A stretch of 13,422 bases of DNA, from positions 1-13,422 of the forward strand of contig URQG01000024.1 in NCBI GenBank assembly GCA_900549895.1, written 5' to 3'. The notes under the pieces are model-generated. The model did not search any database. It had not been told where the DNA came from and worked only from the letters and a program-made list of their open reading frames with translations. Source of the stretch: an uncultured Lachnobacterium sp. (GTDB lineage Bacteria; Bacillota; Clostridia; Lachnospirales; Lachnospiraceae). The position numbers were made by a program, and so were the translations under genes. Shown here piece after piece: positions 1 to 6,639 of this stretch; the first letter of the stretch is position 1, and each line of letters opens with the position of its first letter.

Positions 1-33
1 TCTCGTGGGCTCGGAGATGTGTATAAGAGACAG
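1..33. other. Untrimmed Nextera sequencing adapter (artefact)
   Basis: The first 33 bases match the Illumina Nextera read-2 transposase adapter from its second base onward. Bases 15-33 are the 19-base Tn5 mosaic end AGATGTGTATAAGAGACAG, and bases 1-14 are the read-2 tail TCTCGTGGGCTCGG. That tail exists only in the synthetic oligonucleotide, so this is library-preparation sequence left at a contig end, not a Tn5 insertion. Real genomic sequence starts at base 34. The minus-strand frame entering from the gene at 1610 stays open through the adapter, so automated translation would append the residues CLLYTSPSPR. Confidence 0.97.
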
Positions 34-1610
34 CATTTCTGATACGCAGCCATATATGCATCCCACGTCGATGCAAAGTCATCGCTCATGATCACCTGCG
101 GCAGCCAGTTTCTCTTGACCGCGTCGATTTCATCACGAATCATGCCGCCTTTGGATTTTGATGACAAAGACTGTGTATACGAATACATCGGATACCATGC
201 GCCGGGCGCTTCATTTGTTCCCAGCAACTCGACATAATTTTGTACGCCATACGCTTCAAAGCACTCCCGTATGTCGGGCTTTAGGCTTTTCATAAACTCC
301 ACCGGCTGATACTCCATCGAAAATGCATTGATTCCGTCGTCAAGCAGACCTTCTACTCGTGGAAAATACGAATAGGGACAAAAATGGGATTCATTCAGCA
401 CGCTGTCTCCGTGACGTTTTCCCTGTTCACTATCCATATAGAACATACCGTTCTCGTCCACCGAATAGTCCAGGTCTTTTTCTCCCCAGAATCGAAGCTT
501 CGTAATATCGGAATCCAGCAGATCATTTACAAACTGAAGTGCCCCCTGCACATCTTCACAGGATGTGGTAATCGAAAGTCCGCTCGATGTATCCATCTCT
601 GCATTCCGGCTTGTATGCCACTGGTTTGACGTACCTTTGTCCATTGTAATCGGAAGCGGAACATAATCGCACCCCAGATCGCTCAGTCCGCTTGTCTCAT
701 AAGGCTCTGCCAGATTGTAATAGAACTGCCACCATTGGTCAACCATTCCGAGGACAGCACCGGTTCCTAATTTATCCAGATATTCTTCATATGTACTGGT
801 GAACGACTGTGGATCAAAAATACCCTTGTGGTACTCTTCATTCAGCTTCTGAAAATACCGTCTGGCAGTCTGCGTCGTATTATAATCAATCACCTGATCA
901 TTCCCGGGGGCAACCATACAACTTCCGTCATTGGGATATCCATCCAGAAACTGCGGCACATTCTCCAGACAGAAGAATCTCCAGTCATCGCACAACACGG
1001 TAAACGGAATATTTTTTGTTCCGCCCGGCATGGCAGGATTCGCCTGCACATAAGCTTCGATCAGATTAAAATATTCATCCACCGTTGTAATCTTCGGATA
1101 TCCGGCCCATTTTAAAACGCGCGTCTGTATCCAGAATGCCTCGCCCGTATGCGTCACTTCAACATTCTCTCCCTGAGACACACAAAACTGTGGAATCCAG
1201 TAAATATGTCCGTCTTCCTGCCGGAAGTGCTCCCACTGCTCGTCGGGAAGATAATTCCTGATATTCGGATAGTCATCCCAGTATTCATCAATCGGGATCA
1301 AAGCATCTGCCTCCAGCAATGCTTTCTCTCCAAGAATAAAATCCGGATATTCTCCCGAAGCAATGTACGAATTGAGCACCTCTTCCTTGGATTGTCCAAC
1401 CAGCCAGTTCTCCTCGCAGTCTGCTCCGATCTCGTCAGCAATGATTTTCTTTATATCGTTCTGCATTCCCAGTGGTCTGCCCTTAACACTGAAAAAAGCC
1501 GTAAAATGTTTGATTTCCGGTTTCTGCCTATATTGAACGTTGTAACTGTATCCCCCAAGTACAATAAGCAATCCAATCACAACGAAAGTTGATACGATTT
1601 TCTTTTTCAT
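34..1610 (-). CDS. Extracellular solute-binding protein of a carbohydrate ABC transporter, 3' end missing
   Basis: This is probably the external ligand-capturing subunit of an ABC importer for a sugar or oligosaccharide, of the large (about 540-residue) type common in Lachnospiraceae and Paenibacillus. I translated the minus strand from ATG at 1610; SD-like GGGGAGAAGG lies at 1629-1620. The frame is open for 525 codons to the adapter, so the stop and probably a few tens of residues are missing. Residues 1-4 are MKKK, followed by a hydrophobic segment at about 5-20. The mature part is rich in aromatic and acidic residues, with family-like stretches such as YPDFILGE (88-95), IPIDEYWDDYPNIRNYL (105-121), GAVLGMVDQWW (284-294) and a C-terminal W-DAYMAAY helix (516-523). 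No cysteine follows the hydrophobic segment, so no lipobox is visible. The cognate permeases would lie beyond the contig end. The ligand cannot be told from sequence. Confidence 0.87.
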
Positions 1611-1643
1611 ATAACTCTACCTTCTCCCCAAAAGCTTTCTATT

Positions 1644-1672
1644 ATTATAGCTTTTTTTCTGTCAAAGGACAA
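1644..1672 (-). promoter_or_regulatory. Sigma-A-like promoter of the solute-binding protein gene
   Basis: Reading the minus strand, TTGTCC (1672-1667) is followed by a 17-base spacer and a consensus TATAAT (1649-1644). The -35 matches TTGACA at four of six bases. Transcription would start near 1637, giving a leader of about 27 bases that includes the SD. A perfect TTGACA at 1665-1660 is only 10 bases from the -10, too close to act as its -35. The promoter suggests the gene can be expressed apart from the upstream DUF4867 gene. Confidence 0.6.
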
Positions 1673-1683
1673 GCAATCGCACC

Positions 1684-1697
1684 AGCAAACGCTTTTA
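1684..1697 (-). promoter_or_regulatory. Candidate cre (catabolite-responsive) site
   Basis: The minus strand reads TAAAAGCGTTTGCT. Compared with the CcpA-type consensus TGNAANCGNWNNCA it differs at position 2 (A for G) and position 14 (T for A), and keeps the AAxCGxW core and the late C. It overlaps the stop codon of the DUF4867 gene and ends 11 bases before the -35 of the next promoter. This position would suit regulation of the solute-binding protein gene by CcpA or another LacI-family protein. The match is by eye only. Confidence 0.35.
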
Positions 1698-2309
1698 GAG
1701 TGATATATTTTCTCCTCTTAATCCGTTAAATGCATCCTCGATCCCAGCATCCTCATGCGCGATCAACCACTTATTCTTCGCCGCCATAAGCCGATCCTCA
1801 CCCGCCGGCACGAGTGCAAAATCAATCGGAGTATTCGTTCCTCTCGGAAGAATTACGACACACTTAAATCCTCCATCCGCTGCGTTGCACGGTGCATAAT
1901 GAAGTGTCGTCTCATACATTTCAACGACCGTTCCTGCCGGAACCTTAAAAGCCTCGATTTTTGCTGTATCATAAGTAAATTCATCCGTTACATCCGGCAG
2001 CCATCCCAATAAAAGGATCATATCCGTTACCGCAATGTTGATTTCGGAATTTCTATGATATTCTACCGCGTTTAACTTGTGATTGTTTCCGTTGCAGTAA
2101 CCAATCTGGATTGGAAGTCCGCCAAAGACACGCTCGCTGAATGTCTTTGCTTCCGGAACCGCTTCAAGCTCCTCGACTGACGGCACATAAATAACATCCT
2201 CCGGAAGCGGTGTGTGCTCCATTCCTTTCAAGAGCTTTGCGCATTCCATATTGTTCCAGACCTTACCGTATTTACGGAATTTTTCATCATTAACAGAAAA
2301 AATCTCCAT
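1695..2309 (-). CDS. DUF4867 family protein, cupin-like, function unknown
   Basis: The product is 204 residues and I recognise it as DUF4867, an uncharacterised family of about 200 residues in Clostridia. The frame is open up to a GTG at 2393 that overlaps the araC stop, but I prefer ATG 2309: it has SD GGGAGG at 2320-2315 with 5-base spacing and yields the usual family N-terminus (MEIFSVND). The middle reads like a single-domain beta-barrel. GYCNGNNHKLNAVEYH (70-85) is followed by NSE (87-89), then FKVPAGTVVEMYETTLHYAPC (121-141) and a VVILPRG strand (151-157). H77, E83, H85, E89 and H137 are candidate metal ligands, and the pattern recalls AllA-type ureidoglycolate lyase cupins. A sugar-directed isomerase, epimerase or lyase is my inference from the neighbouring AraC regulator and solute-binding protein. 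It follows araC by 80 bases. Confidence 0.85.
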   Translation of the reverse strand: MEIFSVNDEKFRKYGKVWNNMECAKLLKGMEHTPLPEDVIYVPSVEELEAVPEAKTFSERVFGGLPIQIGYCNGNNHKLNAVEYHRNSEINIAVTDMILLLGWLPDVTDEFTYDTAKIEAFKVPAGTVVEMYETTLHYAPCNAADGGFKCVVILPRGTNTPIDFALVPAGEDRLMAAKNKWLIAHEDAGIEDAFNGLRGENISL

Positions 2310-2314
2310 GATTA

Positions 2315-2320
2315 CCTCCC
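2315..2320 (-). promoter_or_regulatory. Ribosome binding site deciding the DUF4867 start
   Basis: GGGAGG on the minus strand lies 5 bases before ATG 2309. The GTG at 2393, 84 bases further upstream, has only a weaker AGGA seven bases before it and would add 28 basic residues not typical of the family. This supports the shorter protein. Confidence 0.8.
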
Positions 2321-2321
2321 A

Positions 2322-2342
2322 ATACTCATTTTTCTTGAGTAT
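2322..2342. repeat. 21-base inverted repeat upstream of the DUF4867 gene
   Basis: ATACTCA (2322-2328) and TGAGTAT (2336-2342) are perfect 7-base inverted arms around a T-rich 7-base centre. The element ends 1 base before the SD of the DUF4867 gene and overlaps a TATACT (-10-like) sequence at 2343-2338. It could be an operator half-site pair or an mRNA hairpin near the ribosome binding site. A third option is chance, because the arms are short. Confidence 0.45.
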
Positions 2343-2389
2343 AACAGTTCGGCAACCACGGAGACGAGTCTTTCTTTGTCTTTCCAATG

Positions 2390-3232
2390 TCACTTTTTTG
2401 TCCTAACAAGCAGTTTGCGATATTCACTTGTCACCATTCCATACCGTTTGCGAAACAGATTGGTAAACGCCTTACTGTTTGCAAATCCATGCTCCAACGC
2501 AATATCCACGATCTGCTTGTCCGTATTCTCCAGGTCTCTGATCGCATGCTCCAGCCGGATGCTCTGCAGATAATCCTTGTAATTGATACCCGCATAGTGC
2601 GCAAACATTTTCGACAGATAGGACGGCGAATACCCGAAGATCCCTGCCAGTTTTTCAAGCGAGATATCCTCCGTATAGTGATCCTTGAGATAGGATGTGA
2701 TCACCCCCAGCCGGTTCAACTGCATATTGCTTTTGATCAAGTCATCCCGCACATCCAGCTTCCGGTATTTTTTCACCAGAATATGTAACAGTTGATAGAA
2801 CATGCTTAAGATTTCAAAATCATATCCATCTGCCTGTGCCCGGTACACTTCGTACATACGAAAGATCAGACATGCCACCTGCTCATCATACGCACGCTCA
2901 CTGTGCGAAAACCAGATAAACTGCTCCCCCGTGAAATACGACGCAAACTGATTCAGCGGAATCTGCAATACGATCGTGTGATTCGGCTTGTTTGCATGAA
3001 TCGCATGCACCTCGTTGCTGTTTACAATAATAAACTGTCCCTCCGCTAGATGATAGTGCGTCGTATTAAGCAGAAAGTCCAGTTCCCCTTCCTGCACCGC
3101 GAAGATTTCAATGGCCCGGTGCCAATGCTTCTCTCTGATATATTTTCCGCTGTATCCCTCAAACAGAAACAGTTTGAACGGAAAGCCTTTGTCTGTCACG
3201 ATAACTTCGTGCTGGTACTGCTGCTCTGCCAT
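2390..3232 (-). CDS. AraC family transcriptional regulator with N-terminal cupin
   Basis: This is a 280-residue DNA-binding regulator that probably senses a sugar or related small molecule. The N-terminal half is an AraC-type cupin: KHWHRAIEIFAVQEGELDFLLN at about 35-56, with H36 and H38 in a 'HWH..IEI' signature, then GQFIIVNSNEVHAI (65-78). The C-terminal 100 residues hold two helix-turn-helix motifs: ISLEKLAGIFGYSPSYLSKMF (190-210), then KQIVDIALEHGFANSKAFTNLF (239-260) with the family-typical RKRYGMVTSEYR tail. I start it at ATG 3232 with SD-like AAGGTGGAG at 3244-3236. The ATG at 3262 would add 10 residues but lies inside the arm of a terminator-like hairpin. It probably controls the DUF4867 and solute-binding genes that follow on the same strand; the effector is unknown. 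Confidence 0.9.
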   Translation of the reverse strand: MAEQQYQHEVIVTDKGFPFKLFLFEGYSGKYIREKHWHRAIEIFAVQEGELDFLLNTTHYHLAEGQFIIVNSNEVHAIHANKPNHTIVLQIPLNQFASYFTGEQFIWFSHSERAYDEQVACLIFRMYEVYRAQADGYDFEILSMFYQLLHILVKKYRKLDVRDDLIKSNMQLNRLGVITSYLKDHYTEDISLEKLAGIFGYSPSYLSKMFAHYAGINYKDYLQSIRLEHAIRDLENTDKQIVDIALEHGFANSKAFTNLFRKRYGMVTSEYRKLLVRTKK

Positions 3233-3235
3233 ATA

Positions 3236-3244
3236 CTCCACCTT
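3236..3244 (-). promoter_or_regulatory. Ribosome binding site deciding the araC-type regulator start
   Basis: AAGGTGGAG on the minus strand precedes ATG 3232, with AAGG 8 bases and GGAG 3 bases from the start codon. The alternative ATG 3262 has GGTGGGTG about 9 bases upstream, but that sequence sits in the loop of the hairpin at 3255-3286. Confidence 0.55.
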
Positions 3245-3252
3245 CGTCTGCG

Positions 3253-3286
3253 AAAAAAGCATTGATGATCACCCACCAATGCTTTT
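3253..3286 (-). terminator. Probable intrinsic terminator after ychF
   Basis: AAAAGCATTG (3255-3264) and CAATGCTTTT (3277-3286) form a perfect 10-base-pair stem with a 12-base loop. On the minus strand the stem runs into six T residues (3258-3253). It lies about 58 bases past the ychF stop and 21 bases before the preferred araC start. The stem is AT-rich (three G/C pairs), so it is probably not a strong terminator. It could also work weakly in the opposite direction, where the sequence after the stem is ATTC rather than a T run. Confidence 0.55.
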
Positions 3287-3343
3287 ATTCTCATAGTTTC
3301 CATCATTCCTCACATTTGACTGACTTTGAATGCTTGTCCTATC

Positions 3344-4444
3344 TTATACATTGAAACGGAAAAGAATAACATCTCCGTCTTTCACGACATAATCTTTTCC
3401 TTCCATACCGACGATACCTTTTTCTCTCGCAGCGGAAAGGCTTCCGTTATCGAGAAGATCCTGATAGTTGACTACCTCAGCCTTGATGAATCCACGCTCA
3501 AAATCCGTATGAATCTTGCCGGCTGCCTGTGGAGCCTTGGTTCCTTCCTTGATCGTCCATGCGCGGCACTCATCCTCTCCGGCGGTCAGGAAACTGATAA
3601 GACCAAGTAACTTATAGCTTGCAGCCACAAGCTTGTCAAGTCCGCTGGATGCTACACCGAGATCATCCAGATATTCCTTCTTCTCTTCGTCAGACAGTTC
3701 CGACAGTTCCTGCTCAATCTGTGCGCAGATAACGAATACTTCCGCGCCCTCTTCCTTTGCCATCTCGCGTACCTTGGCAACATGTGGATTGCCAGCTCCA
3801 TCATCCGCCAGATCATCTTCCGCTACATTTGCAGCGTAAATGGTAGGCTTAGCAGTCAGAAGATTGTAACCTTTGAACCAGATCTGTGCATCGTCATCAT
3901 CCGGAACCTCAAACGTTCTTGCCATCTTGCCTTCCTCAAGGTGTGCCTTGATTGCCTCTACCAGCTCAAGCTCCTTGGCCAGTGTCTTGTCCATTCTTGC
4001 CTGCTTCGCAATCTTTGCGATTCTTCGATCAAGGATCTCCACATCGGAGAAGATCAGTTCAAGATTGATGGTCTCGATATCACGCGCCGGATCAACCGAT
4101 CCATCTACGTGAATAATATTGGTATCCTCGAAGCAACGTACCACATGCACGATCGCATCAACCTCACGGATATTTGCAAGGAACTGGTTTCCGAGTCCCT
4201 CACCCTTGCTGGCACCCTTGACAAGTCCTGCAATATCTACGAATTCGATTGTTGCAGGGGTAACTTTCTTTGTATGATAAAGTTCACCGAGCTTTACGAT
4301 TCTTTCATCCGGAACAGATACGATTCCCACATTCGGGTCGATCGTTGCGAATGGATAGTTGGCAGATAGCGCACCTGCCTTTGTCAGTGAATTAAATAAT
4401 GTACTTTTTCCCACGTTCGGGAGTCCCACGATTCCGAGTTTCAT
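3344..4444 (-). CDS. ychF: Redox-regulated ATPase YchF (Obg-family, OLA1 type)
   Basis: YchF is a near-universal cytoplasmic P-loop protein of the Obg family. It prefers ATP over GTP, binds ribosomes, and is linked to translation and oxidative-stress responses. The 366-residue product has full family length. GLPNVGKST (7-15) is the P-loop, and [12 protein letters not shown] (29-40) and [20 protein letters not shown] (70-89) are the G2/G3 regions. The G4 site is NVAE rather than the NKxD of true GTPases, which is the known basis of ATP preference. A coiled-coil region in the middle is followed by the C-terminal TGS domain, including [30 protein letters not shown], and the usual [10 protein letters not shown] end. 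The start is ATG 4444 with AAAGGAG upstream at rather long spacing (11 bases). It follows the symporter gene by 85 bases; no convincing promoter is visible there. Confidence 0.97.
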   Translation of the reverse strand: MKLGIVGLPNVGKSTLFNSLTKAGALSANYPFATIDPNVGIVSVPDERIVKLGELYHTKKVTPATIEFVDIAGLVKGASKGEGLGNQFLANIREVDAIVHVVRCFEDTNIIHVDGSVDPARDIETINLELIFSDVEILDRRIAKIAKQARMDKTLAKELELVEAIKAHLEEGKMARTFEVPDDDDAQIWFKGYNLLTAKPTIYAANVAEDDLADDGAGNPHVAKVREMAKEEGAEVFVICAQIEQELSELSDEEKKEYLDDLGVASSGLDKLVAASYKLLGLISFLTAGEDECRAWTIKEGTKAPQAAGKIHTDFERGFIKAEVVNYQDLLDNGSLSAAREKGIVGMEGKDYVVKDGDVILFRFNV

Positions 4445-4529
4445 GATATCTATTTCTCCTTTGAAAGTATTGCTACCTAATAACGCAATATATAGTGTAA
4501 CACATTCGAAAGAAAAAGTACATTTTTTC

Positions 4530-5942
4530 CTACAAACGATACAGTGATTTTAATTTCTTTTTTGTTTTTTGTTCATATTCACGCAATGCCCCAAGTGCCT
4601 GCCCGCCAAGCAAGTAAAGCATGCCGATATTAAAGATCGTCATCAGTCCGATTCCGACATCTCCGAGATCCCACACAAATGTGTAGGTTGCAATACCTCC
4701 TACAAAAAGCATCACAAGTGCAAGCACTTTATACAATGTCTGCCAGATCCATTTGTCCCCAAACAGATAGGCGACATTGCTTCTAGCATAGAATAAGATT
4801 CCGAGGAATGTCGAAAAACTGAATAAGAATAATGTGATCGCGATAAATATCACACCAAACTCGCCAAGATGATAATGCATCGCAGACTGCAGGAGATCCA
4901 TTCCGGCCTTGTCCGCGATTGCACTCTGCGGCGCAGTCAGCATGATCATCGCAGTACAGCTGCAGATCACGATCGTATCAATAAATACACCGAGCGCCTG
5001 TGTCAGTCCCGCACGAACCGGGATATCACCCTCTGCAGCTGCTGCCGCACAAGGCGCCGAACCGGAACCTGCCTCATTCGAGAAGAGACCTCGCTTAACA
5101 CCATTCATCAACACCGCTCCGAATCCACCGGATACCACCTGACGGATTCCGAATGCTTCCTCAAAGATCCGCCCAAATACAGACGGAATTACTCCGATAT
5201 TTCTTACAATGATATATATCGTAATAAAAAAGTAGCACGCTGCCATAATCGGTACAACAATATCGAGAACTTTAATCGTAGCATTCTTTCTTAACACAAT
5301 AACCGCTGCGATCGCCACAAGAACGATCGTCGTATAAAGCGGCGGAATCTGAAATGCATTTTCAAACGAAGATGACACGGAATTACTGATTACCTGACTG
5401 ATTCCGCACCAGCAAATGAGTCCCGAGATTGCAAATAACACCGAGATCAGCACATGACGCTTTTTCTTATGTAATTTTTCCTCGAAATAATGATGGATAT
5501 AGTATGCCGGGCCTCCGCGATACCCTCCGTAGAGCGGATCCTTCTCTTTGTGCAGCTGCGCAAGCGTCGCCTCGATAAAAGCGGTGGACGATCCGATGAG
5601 TGCCGTTACCCACATCCAGAATACGGCACCGGCGCCACCTGCCGAGATTGCCGCAACCACTCCGACAAGATTGCCCATTCCCACACGCGTAGCGGTGGAG
5701 ACGATCAGTGTCTGAAATGTGGACAGGCTGTCCTTATGTTCTTTTTTCGCCAAAAGAGACTTTATCATATCCGGAAAAAGTCTCAGCGGCAGAAATTTCG
5801 TTCGTATTGTGAAATAGATTCCGGTCGGAATCAAAAGAAGTACCAACAAAGAGATTCCAAGACTGCCTCCTCCGGGCAGCGGAATCGTAATCAGATCTCC
5901 CCACAATAAAGAATAGACTTGTTCAATGATAGAAATGATCAT
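4530..5942 (-). CDS. Sodium:alanine/glycine symporter (AGCS family)
   Basis: This is a multi-pass inner-membrane carrier, AlsT/DagA type, expected to import alanine, glycine or a related small amino acid with Na+ (or H+). It has 470 residues and around ten hydrophobic segments. Family signatures are TATRVGMGNLVGVVAAIS (83-100), GGAGAVFWMWVTALIGSSTAF (102-122), YRGGPAYYI (141-149) and the strongly conserved GLFSNEAGSGSAP (285-297). The C-terminus is short and basic (EQKTKKKLKSLYRL). I start at ATG 5942 because AGAAGGGG (5957-5950) lies 7 bases before it; the frame extends 8 codons upstream to an ATG at 5966 without an SD. It follows thiN by 47 bases with no clear terminator, so it may be read through from the thiN operon. 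The exact substrate cannot be told from sequence. Confidence 0.95.
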   Translation of the reverse strand: MIISIIEQVYSLLWGDLITIPLPGGGSLGISLLVLLLIPTGIYFTIRTKFLPLRLFPDMIKSLLAKKEHKDSLSTFQTLIVSTATRVGMGNLVGVVAAISAGGAGAVFWMWVTALIGSSTAFIEATLAQLHKEKDPLYGGYRGGPAYYIHHYFEEKLHKKKRHVLISVLFAISGLICWCGISQVISNSVSSSFENAFQIPPLYTTIVLVAIAAVIVLRKNATIKVLDIVVPIMAACYFFITIYIIVRNIGVIPSVFGRIFEEAFGIRQVVSGGFGAVLMNGVKRGLFSNEAGSGSAPCAAAAAEGDIPVRAGLTQALGVFIDTIVICSCTAMIMLTAPQSAIADKAGMDLLQSAMHYHLGEFGVIFIAITLFLFSFSTFLGILFYARSNVAYLFGDKWIWQTLYKVLALVMLFVGGIATYTFVWDLGDVGIGLMTIFNIGMLYLLGGQALGALREYEQKTKKKLKSLYRL

Positions 5943-5949
5943 TGTATAT

Positions 5950-5957
5950 CCCCTTCT
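5950..5957 (-). promoter_or_regulatory. Ribosome binding site deciding the symporter start
   Basis: AGAAGGGG on the minus strand is 7 bases before ATG 5942. The upstream in-frame ATG at 5966 lies in a palindrome and has no purine-rich site before it, so the 470-residue form is preferred over 478. Confidence 0.7.
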
Positions 5958-5959
5958 TG

Positions 5960-5974
5960 GCTGCATTATGCAGC
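5960..5974. repeat. 15-base palindrome between thiN and the symporter gene
   Basis: GCTGCATTATGCAGC is a perfect palindrome with a single central base. It lies in the 47-base gap, immediately upstream of the symporter SD. As RNA it would form a 5-base-pair GC-rich stem with a 5-base loop and no T run, so it is not an intrinsic terminator. It could be an operator or an RNA-processing or stability hairpin that sets the symporter's level apart from thiN. Confidence 0.4.
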
Positions 5975-5989
5975 ATGATATCTTTTTAA

Positions 5990-6637
5990 TCAGTCTCGCG
6001 ATTCGATGACAAGAAGCTGTCCCGATGTCAGTTCGATCGAAGCTTCATCGTCCACGATCTCATTACTGATTCCAAGCGAATTAAAACCTCCCATCGTATA
6101 ATCATGAAGAGGATACTTCAATCCCTTTAATGTAACTCCGGTTACCTTTCCGTTATACGGAATCAGTGACAGATAATTTCCGTACTGCTCTTTTTTCTTA
6201 AGTGTAACCGAATGATCGATCATACAAATACGATTGTGCGCATCCAACAACTCCATCCGTACACCTTCTTCGAGTCCGATTCCAAGCAGACTGATATTGC
6301 CTAACACATGATCCAGTCTTGTGCCGGTTCCGCCGATGATCGTAATATCCGTTGCACCTCTGCGGATTGCCTCACGGATTGCAAATTCCGTGTCCGTATC
6401 ATCTTTGACCGGATTTAATACACAGATGTCGATCTGCTCCTTCTCACGGAAGAAGTCAAGCACCTTCGGTTCAACCGAATCAAAATCACCGACAATGATA
6501 TCCGGCAGGATTTGGGTCCGATACAGAAAATCCATTCCGGAATCCGCTGCAAGGATCACATCAAATCCGCCTTTTTTAATTACTTCCTCTACAAATTCAT
6601 CGGTTGCTTCCCCACCCGATACAATTAAAAATTTCAT
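5990..6637 (-). CDS. thiN: Thiamine diphosphokinase
   Basis: This cytoplasmic enzyme transfers pyrophosphate from ATP to thiamine, giving thiamine diphosphate, the cofactor of transketolase, pyruvate:ferredoxin oxidoreductase and others. The 215-residue length is normal. The catalytic-domain motifs are clear: AADSGMDFL (30-38), PDIIVGDFDSV (45-55), NPVKDDTDTEFAI (75-87) with its acidic metal-binding cluster, and GGTGTRLDHVLGNI (102-115). The C-terminal thiamin-binding barrel includes LSLIPYNGKVTGVTLKGLKYPL (156-177) and GFNSLGISNEI (184-194). It starts 2 bases after the rpe stop, so translation is probably coupled. Placement after rpe at the end of the prpC-prkC-rsgA operon is the usual Firmicutes order. 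No TPP riboswitch precedes it. Confidence 0.96.
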   Translation of the reverse strand: MKFLIVSGGEATDEFVEEVIKKGGFDVILAADSGMDFLYRTQILPDIIVGDFDSVEPKVLDFFREKEQIDICVLNPVKDDTDTEFAIREAIRRGATDITIIGGTGTRLDHVLGNISLLGIGLEEGVRMELLDAHNRICMIDHSVTLKKKEQYGNYLSLIPYNGKVTGVTLKGLKYPLHDYTMGGFNSLGISNEIVDDEASIELTSGQLLVIESRD

Positions 6638-6639
6638 AT

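Noticed and set aside
15..33. Tn5 mosaic end suggesting a transposon insertion
   Set aside because: The preceding bases 1-14 are the synthetic Nextera tail, not IS50 sequence, and the element is at the very end of the contig.
1149..1592. 147-codon plus-strand open frame and neighbouring plus-strand frames at 384-1115
   Set aside because: They lie opposite the solute-binding protein frame, which has a good start, SD, promoter and family-like sequence; the plus-strand products show no recognisable features.
1655..1665. Perfect TTGACA near the solute-binding gene
   Set aside because: It is only 10 bases from the TATAAT; the TTGTCC at 17 bases is the better -35.
3316..3350. Plus-strand TTGACT followed by TATCTT/TATACA, promoter-like
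   Set aside because: It would drive transcription into ychF antisense with no gene to express; the TTGACT-to-TATACA spacing is too long (about 23 bases) and TATCTT is a weak -10.
3782..4369. 195-codon plus-strand open frame opposite ychF
   Set aside because: ychF is unmistakable on the other strand; this is an antisense shadow.
4512..4529. GAAAAA/TTTTTC inverted repeat right after the symporter stop, terminator-like
   Set aside because: The six-base-pair stem has one G/C pair and is too weak to call; low-complexity A/T runs explain it.
5943..5989. Glycine riboswitch upstream of the AGCS symporter
   Set aside because: The gap is only 47 bases, far too short for the aptamer, and the upstream sequence is thiN coding.
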